From positions 1-29,678 of the forward strand of contig JAKBBE010000027.1 in assembly GCA_021826035.1 (NCBI GenBank): a DNA stretch of 29,678 nucleotides. The letters are read 5' to 3'. Positions 25,526 to 29,678 of the stretch are shown piece after piece. The stretch's first letter is position 1, and every line of letters starts with the position of its first letter. The DNA comes from Pseudomonadota bacterium (lineage in GTDB: Bacteria; Pseudomonadota; Gammaproteobacteria; Steroidobacterales; Steroidobacteraceae). The notes under the pieces are model-generated. The model saw only the letters and a program-made list of their open reading frames with translations. It searched no databases and was not told the origin of the DNA. The translations under genes and the position numbers were made by a program.

Positions 25526-25577
25526 ACTCCTACACACGCCACGTGCATCGAGACGGCCTCGGCGCAAGCGTGTGGAG
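25526..25577 (-). promoter_or_regulatory. Possible ribosome-site-sequestering hairpin behind the cob riboswitch
   Basis: On the minus strand CACACGC (25574-25568) pairs with GCGTGTG (25539-25533), and the flanking CTC (25577-25575) can pair with GAG of the GGAG ribosome binding site (25530-25527) across a short bulge. This would hide the start of the 128-codon frame, as expected for a translational OFF switch. No intrinsic terminator is seen in this leader. Confidence 0.45.
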
Positions 25578-25648
25578 ATGACAGAGGGCTGCGATACGCA
25601 GATATCGTAACCGGTCTGACATCGCCCAACGCGAGTCGCCGAGTGCGT

Positions 25649-25849
25649 GTCTCCGGCCGGTCTCCGGGCTTGCGAATGGACGTGAAGTCCTCAAGACCGC
25701 CCCTTCCCGTGCTGTGGGCACAGTGGTTTGTCGCGGTCTGTCGTTCGCTTACCGTTGCGTGGGCAGCGCTGGATTTGCGTCCGTGGAGCGGATGCGCACC
25801 AGCTTCCCGTTTCAGTCCAGGGAACTTGATTTCCTGGACCACCTGAGAC
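25649..25849 (-). promoter_or_regulatory. Cobalamin riboswitch of the cob operon
   Basis: A cobalamin aptamer read on the minus strand. Conserved blocks in order are AGGTGGTCC, GAAACGGGAAGCTGGTGCG, the core GCTGCCCACGCAACGGTAAGCG, CCACTGTGCC, CACGGGAAGGGGCGG and the B12 box CGCAAGCCCGGAGACCGGCC. A short P1 can be drawn as GTCTC (25849-25845) with GAGAC (25653-25649). About 130 bases separate it from the first start codon. It should repress the ten-gene operon (unknown protein to pduX) when cobalamin is plentiful. Confidence 0.93.
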
Positions 25850-26263
25850 GGCAGGGAGCGTACGCCGATGAATCGGGCTATGCAAGCGCTGTGGATTGCT
25901 CCGTTCGGACACGGTGGCCAACGGTTTGGTGGTCTTGAGCTCTCAGGGGCGTCTGTATTAACCGAGCGCTTCTCGAGTGCCGCGAGCTTAGGCGGTCGGC
26001 CCGAGGCTACGATTGCGCGCATGGTCCGATGGGGGCATGAGCGCGTGGCTCAGCCGGTGGCGAAATTGGTGCAGCTAGACTCAGAAGCAGAGCGGCTCGT
26101 TTCATGCAAGTGCCCAAGTCCAGTCGGGCGCCAGATCCTGCTTTGTCCGACCCGCAAGTCCTGTGGTCGCAGGACGTGTGCGCACAGTGGCAGTATCTGG
26201 CGCGGCTGAGGTCTCGCCAGACTCAATCCCGAACCTCATTAGGTTAGGCGCCGACCCATGGCG
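25850..26263. other. Intergenic between cbpB and the cob riboswitch
   Basis: About 415 bases. It must hold the promoter of the cob operon, but I found no convincing -35/-10 pair. On the + strand, 26056-26070 (GGTGGCGAAATTGGT) matches the D-arm region of bacterial tRNA-Leu, but the rest cannot be folded into a tRNA. No gene is supported. Confidence 0.4.
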
Positions 26264-27643
26264 TCAGTGCGCTAGGTCTAAGAGGGTCTCGGTGCCGTCG
26301 TCCCAGCCCTCCCACAGGAAATCGTCAGCTTTACTGTCGGCAATCAAGCGTAGAGCATAGTTAACCTGCTCCCTGTAAAAATCACAGAATGCGCCCTTGG
26401 CGCCCAACCGACCGTTCATTTCGTGAGCCTCGGCTGGACAGGGCGAGCCGCAGAAGTGACGGATCGCGCACTCGTTGCACGGACTGAATGTATCCACGTT
26501 CCGTTCGGTAATAGATCTGAAGGCATCGGAGCTCAGTGCTGCTTCGATGCCGCCATCGGCCAACAGATAGCCTGCGTTGAATCGGGGCAGCCCGATAAAT
26601 TCGCTACAGGGATAGAGGCTGCCGTCCGCGGATAGAGCGAAGAAAGCGCGGCCTGCACCGCACGGTGAGATATCACACATCAACCGCCGCGCCGTTGGCG
26701 CCAGGATCGCAATGAGAATATTGGCGAAATTGGCCACGACGAGCTTCCGGCCGCTATCGCGGTAGAGTTCGTGCGTGCGGTCAAGTGCTTGGAAGAACGC
26801 TCGCGACATCGCTCCATCGTCCGGCCTGACGCCATGTGCGCCGGAGAGGGTGCACCGGACGGCATTGAGCATGCAGGTAGGCACTTCACGGGCATGCAAC
26901 AGTTCGACCATTGCGGTGAGATACGGCAAGTTTTCAGTGGTGCAGGTGGTAATGACGCTCCAGGAGTCGTAGCCCCGTAGACGATCCATTGCCGCCAGCA
27001 CGCGATTGTGCACACTCCTTCTGCTCCAGGTGCGCCGGGTGGCGTCGGTGATATCGGCGGACGGGCCATCCAGCGACAATCCGATGCTGACGTTTCTCGC
27101 CGTGAGAAATCGCACCGCCCCATCGTCGAGCAGCGTGCCATTAGTCTGCAGCCCGAAGATGAAGTCATCAGCGAACGCATCGATGGCGGCAAACACAGCG
27201 TCCCGGTTCATCAGCGGCTCTGCGCCGTGGAAGATTGCGCGAGGTTTGCTGGCTTCGGGCATGATCGTGCGGAAATGATCACGCAGCCGGCTGAGTGAGG
27301 CGAGCAGGTGATCAGCGCTCATGTGTCCGCCGCTGCGACGTTGTCCCTCCGGTAGGTAGCAGTACCGGCAGTTCAGATTGCAGCGTTCGGTGGGATTGAG
27401 ATAAACCCCCGACGGCTTCAGCTCGAAGCGCAGCGCACGCATCTCGCGCCGACAGGCATCGGCGTGCTGGCGATAGGCGTCTCGAAGTGAATCGCCCTCC
27501 AGGGTGTGGGCCAGGCGCGTCTTGTCCACCAAGGCCCAGAAGGCGGTATCAGGATCGAGCATGGCTGAATAGACGGGGTGGCCGATGTCTAAGGGAATGA
27601 GCGCCGGTTGGGTACCTGTCTCGGCAGACGGACTGGCGCTCAC
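26264..27643 (-). CDS. cbpB: Peptide-modifying radical SAM/SPASM enzyme CbpB
   Basis: A 459-residue radical SAM enzyme. The [4Fe-4S]-SAM motif is CNLNCRYC (Cys88, 92, 95). FHGAEPLMN (138-146) takes the place of the GGEP motif. Later come FGLQTNGTLL and SIGLSLDGP, typical of the barrel. The C-terminal SPASM domain has Cys323, 328, 346, 389, 392, 398, 402 and 420, in the pattern C-G-A-G, Y-P-C, C-N-E-C, F-C-G-S-P-C, CDFYR, which should bind auxiliary clusters. It matches what I remember of CbpB, the enzyme paired with the CbpA peptide. The start is GTG 27643, overlapping the cbpA stop as GTGA; this fixes the start and implies coupled translation. The reaction on CbpA (a crosslink, epimerisation or thioether, for example) is unknown. 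It acts in the cytoplasm. Confidence 0.92.
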   Translation of the reverse strand: MSASPSAETGTQPALIPLDIGHPVYSAMLDPDTAFWALVDKTRLAHTLEGDSLRDAYRQHADACRREMRALRFELKPSGVYLNPTERCNLNCRYCYLPEGQRRSGGHMSADHLLASLSRLRDHFRTIMPEASKPRAIFHGAEPLMNRDAVFAAIDAFADDFIFGLQTNGTLLDDGAVRFLTARNVSIGLSLDGPSADITDATRRTWSRRSVHNRVLAAMDRLRGYDSWSVITTCTTENLPYLTAMVELLHAREVPTCMLNAVRCTLSGAHGVRPDDGAMSRAFFQALDRTHELYRDSGRKLVVANFANILIAILAPTARRLMCDISPCGAGRAFFALSADGSLYPCSEFIGLPRFNAGYLLADGGIEAALSSDAFRSITERNVDTFSPCNECAIRHFCGSPCPAEAHEMNGRLGAKGAFCDFYREQVNYALRLIADSKADDFLWEGWDDGTETLLDLAH

Positions 27644-27792
27644 AGCGCGACCTTCTTGTTCACCAGAACGTAGTGCGAAAGGCCGATTCCAGCCGGATTG
27701 CAGGTCTTGCGCACGGCAATGGTCGGGACTCGTGCCGGCGAAGACAGGGGAAGCAGCGGGGTCTGCGCCTTGATGAGAACGGCCTGGTTCAT
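27640..27792 (-). CDS. cbpA: Modified peptide precursor CbpA
   Basis: A 50-residue peptide gene directly ahead of cbpB. ATG 27792 has a strong GAGGAG ribosome binding site. The N-terminal half (MNQAVLIKAQTPLLPLS) looks like a leader. The C-terminal half holds TCNPAGIGLSHYVLVNKK (residues 30-47), which I recall as the conserved part of CbpA precursors. It has a single Cys31, His40 and Tyr41, so any ring made by CbpB probably involves one of these or an unactivated side chain. There is no Gly-Gly or other obvious cleavage site. It lies about 30 bases after a riboswitch-controlled terminator, so it should be expressed only when cobalamin is low. No peptidase or exporter gene is nearby. The mature product is not known to me. 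Confidence 0.85.
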   Translation of the reverse strand: MNQAVLIKAQTPLLPLSSPARVPTIAVRKTCNPAGIGLSHYVLVNKKVAL

Positions 27793-27819
27793 GATCCACT
27801 CCTCGGGATATGCACAAAC

Positions 27820-27870
27820 AAAAAGGGCTCCGGCTGGGCGCACGCAATTGCATGCGCCCAGCCGGAGCCC
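27820..27870 (-). terminator. Riboswitch-controlled intrinsic terminator before cbpA
   Basis: Read on the minus strand, an 18-bp perfect stem (arms 27870-27853 and 27842-27825, outer end GGGCTCCGGC) closes a 10-base loop and is followed at once by TTTTTGTTTG. It sits between the cobalamin aptamer and cbpA. The 5' arm GGCTCCGG can alternatively pair with CCGGTAGCC (27914-27906), which overlaps the B12 box, giving a simple antiterminator when the aptamer is empty. Confidence 0.92.
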
Positions 27871-27886
27871 TTGCCACGACTCCGAA

Positions 27887-28049
27887 TCAGTTCGAGACGT
27901 CTTCTGGCTACCGGATCAGCCGGATCGCTGCGCCTTCCCGCCGGGGTAATCCCCGTCAGTGGTGGGTCTTTCAACCCTGCAGCGGCCGTCCCCGGATACA
28001 GCGGCGGGCCCGCCACGGATTTTCACCGTGTTCCGTTTCTTCGAACCAA
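27887..28049 (-). promoter_or_regulatory. Cobalamin riboswitch of cbpA-cbpB
   Basis: Minus-strand aptamer with these blocks: GAAACGGAACACGGTGAAAATCCG, here split as GAAACGGAACACGG and TGAAAATCCGTGG, then GGGCCCGCCGCTGTATCC, GTTGAAAGACCCACCACTGACGGGG in two parts around CCACTGAC, GGCGGGAAGGCGCAGCG, and the B12 box AGCCAGAAGACG. P1 is TTGGTTCGA (28049-28041) with TCGAACTGA (27895-27887), nine pairs with two wobbles. The adjoining terminator makes this a transcriptional OFF switch. It is a compact variant lacking some peripheral helices of the other two aptamers in the window. Confidence 0.92.
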
Positions 28050-28060
28050 TGCGTACCACT

Positions 28061-28089
28061 ATATTGATTCCGGCACTGCCAGTCGTCAA
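28061..28089 (-). promoter_or_regulatory. Candidate promoter of cbpA-cbpB
   Basis: TTGACG (28089-28084) and CAATAT (28066-28061) are 17 bases apart, and the start point would fall a few bases before helix P1 of the riboswitch. An overlapping TATAGT lies three bases further on, at a less favourable spacing. Confidence 0.55.
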
Positions 28090-28308
28090 GTCCCGAAGTC
28101 AAGCAGGTACCCCGGGGTTCCTCCGGCTGACCCACCTGTCCACTCGGCGAAGTCGACGGCCTGCGGTGGATGGCTGCAGGTGCCAATTCAAGAGAGGCGA
28201 CATCCTCCATTGATGAGCGTCGAAAGCTCAAAATTGAAAATTTCCTCGCCGGCGCCGCAGGCCCCTGACCGCCTAAATGCGGCGAGAGGCGTGCGGCCCG
28301 GCGAGACC

Positions 28309-29256
28309 TCAGAAGTCGATCGTCGTTGTTTGATTGGCCGTCACGGTCGCGGCCGTGCCAGCGACTGGTATGAACGTCACCGTGGTCGTCCCGGTGCTCG
28401 AAGTGCTTGAACACGCCAGTGCCACGGTGTAGTCGCCCGCGAGCAGGAGCGGCTGATCGTAGCTATAGCTGCCCGAGGCCGAGAGCGCAATCTCGGGCTC
28501 CACCACCGGAGCGACGCTGCTCGAGGGCGTGACGGCCCCGGAAAAAATATCAACCTGGGCATTTGGCAACGGGCCGCTACCCGAATAGCCGGCAAGGCAC
28601 GCGGATTCACTCTGCAGGGTTGACAGCGCCACGGTGCCGCTGATGGTACCCGCCTGCACATTATTGATCAGGCGCAGCGCCGGCTTGAGGATGTAATCCT
28701 GGGTGCCGCCGCCGGAGGTCAGCCCGGGCGGGGCTGTGATCGACTCCTGTAGCATGAAGTCGATGGTGAAGTTGGCGATTTGATTGGCCGTCATGGTGAA
28801 GCCCTGGACCAGCTTCAGCCCCGTCTGGGCACCACTCGGGATCACGAGCGGGTATTGAGCCCCATTGATCTCGATGTACGAATTCGCCACCGTCCCGTTT
28901 GATGAGACATTAAGCAACAGGCGAATCCAATCGTAGTTCCCTGCCGGAACTGACGCACCGCTGAGGAGCGAGGCCTCATTTCCATTCTGTTCATTCAGCA
29001 GGTCAATCGTCTGCGGGCTGTTGAAATTGAACGTGACGGCGCTTCCGCCCCCGTGTGGTTGAAGTTCGACGCCCGTGAACGAGACAACCACTGCGCTCGC
29101 TGAGGTCACCGGGCTGTCGGTGACGCCGAGATTCAAGATGGCAGGACCAGATGAGGAGCCACTCCCGCCGCAAGCCGTCAACGGGAGAGTGAGCAACGCA
29201 AGAGCGGCGAAGCGTAGACCCCGCCGCAACGTTATGGTCCGAGAGAAATTTTTCAT
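28309..29256 (-). CDS. DUF4382 domain lipoprotein
   Basis: A 315-residue protein. The signal peptide ends in the lipobox L-T-A-C with Cys29, followed by a Gly/Ser linker. Residues about 37-180 match DUF4382: LNLGVTDSPVTSASAVVVSFTGVEL, then IDLLNEQNGNEASLLSGASVPAGNYDWIRLLLN and FTIDFMLQESIT. From about 185 a beta-rich domain (GTISGTVALSTL, NAQVDIFSG, SYSYDQPLLLAGDYTVALACS) looks like a carboxypeptidase-regulatory or Ig-like fold. Function is unknown; such proteins sit on the periplasmic side or the cell surface. ATG 29256 has GGAGAA upstream. Nothing links it to cobalamin except position upstream of the cbpAB promoter. Confidence 0.85.
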   Translation of the reverse strand: MKNFSRTITLRRGLRFAALALLTLPLTACGGSGSSSGPAILNLGVTDSPVTSASAVVVSFTGVELQPHGGGSAVTFNFNSPQTIDLLNEQNGNEASLLSGASVPAGNYDWIRLLLNVSSNGTVANSYIEINGAQYPLVIPSGAQTGLKLVQGFTMTANQIANFTIDFMLQESITAPPGLTSGGGTQDYILKPALRLINNVQAGTISGTVALSTLQSESACLAGYSGSGPLPNAQVDIFSGAVTPSSSVAPVVEPEIALSASGSYSYDQPLLLAGDYTVALACSSTSSTGTTTVTFIPVAGTAATVTANQTTTIDF

Positions 29257-29678
29257 GACGATTAGTTCTCCAGCGATCGAGGGCCTCCAGCCCGTTTGCT
29301 TCCACATTGTGCCTAACATGGAACGAAAGTCGTTCAATGGAGCGCACGACATTATTCAGTGAACCCTCGGACACTGCGATTGGTTCCGACCGACGGACAC
29401 TCGTAGCCGACAAGCGGCGAGCGACACGAATTTGACGTAATCGCTCGTCGTGAACTCGGCACTGGCAGTGAGTGGCACATGCATATCGACATGAGCGACC
29501 TGTCCGCGGTTCAATAATACGGAAGTGGTGGACCTCGCGCAGTATGTTCAGTGTATGGCGTCGCTTAATGGCGTCGCTTAAATGCGTCGTGCGGTCAACC
29601 TTTTGATCACGCGAATTCGGCGCCGCAGGCCCGGTACCGCACGTCGTGACGCACCGCAGTCGGCTCTCATAGCGCTAG
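29257..29678. other. Intergenic to the window edge
   Basis: About 420 bases upstream of the DUF4382 gene. No gene is supported. It should contain the promoter of that gene. A small tandem repeat is present near the right end. Confidence 0.4.
29556..29581. repeat. Two-copy 13-bp tandem repeat
   Basis: TGGCGTCGCTTAA occurs twice without a gap (29556-29568 and 29569-29581), followed by a partial, altered third unit ATGCGTCG. It lies in noncoding DNA and may be a slippage product. Confidence 0.8.

Noticed and set aside
25516..26022. 168-codon minus-strand open frame across the cob riboswitch
   Set aside because: It covers the conserved aptamer blocks and has no domain. The RNA element explains the sequence better.
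27640..27843. Longer 67-codon version of cbpA starting at a GTG
   Set aside because: It would start inside the terminator hairpin and read through its T run. ATG 27792 has a strong ribosome binding site and gives the expected peptide.
27644..27877. N-terminal extension of cbpB (537-codon frame)
   Set aside because: The extension runs antisense-like through cbpA and the terminator in another frame. The GTGA overlap with the cbpA stop gives a natural start.
1..29678. CRISPR arrays, insertion sequences, integrases, prophage or toxin-antitoxin genes
   Set aside because: Looked for regularly spaced repeats, transposase or integrase motifs and paired small genes; none was seen.

Overview
The window is about 29.7 kb of high-GC bacterial DNA. 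The gene types (BtuB-type TonB receptor, BluB, CobU/CobS/CobT, TVP38, DUF3300 and DUF4382 proteins, outer-membrane barrels, lipoboxes) point to a Gram-negative proteobacterium, most likely a gammaproteobacterium; the exact lineage is not resolved. By eye the first 11 kb is very GC-rich and the btuB region somewhat less so. No insertion sequence, integrase, CRISPR array, rRNA or convincing tRNA was seen.

Layout. 1-11 kb is a set of housekeeping and stress genes: an MFS transporter, a DUF3300 protein, a decayed low-molecular-weight phosphatase/ArsC-like gene, a lipoprotein plus outer-membrane barrel pair, then an iron and redox group (ferritin-like/VIT1 iron transporter, a sulfide:quinone-reductase-like flavoprotein, Dps), an HPP-family membrane protein, a second flavoprotein related to the N-terminal domain of SelD fusions, and a TVP38-type membrane protein. 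11-14 kb holds an unknown gene that seems to carry two compensating frameshifts, a flavodoxin-like protein and a beta-propeller lipoprotein. 14.7-28.1 kb is a cobalamin region. It contains btuB (+ strand) behind a cobalamin riboswitch; a minus-strand operon (unknown 128-aa protein, cobO, bluB, cbiB, cobD, cobU, cobT, cobS, cobC, pduX-like kinase) behind a second; and a two-gene peptide-modification unit, cbpA-cbpB, behind a third. A DUF4382 lipoprotein closes the window.

How it fits together. The operon covers adenosylation (CobO), lower-ligand synthesis (BluB), the aminopropanol-phosphate arm (PduX-like, CobD, CbiB) and nucleotide-loop assembly (CobU, CobT, CobS, CobC). No corrin-ring gene is present, so the window supports at least corrinoid uptake and completion. 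The most interesting element is cbpA-cbpB. A 50-residue peptide and a radical SAM/SPASM enzyme overlap by GTGA. They are preceded by a cobalamin aptamer and a perfect 18-bp intrinsic terminator, so the modified peptide should be made only when cobalamin is scarce. Its product and job are unknown to me. A role in cobalt or corrinoid acquisition, alongside BtuB and the cob operon under the same signal, is the obvious hypothesis.
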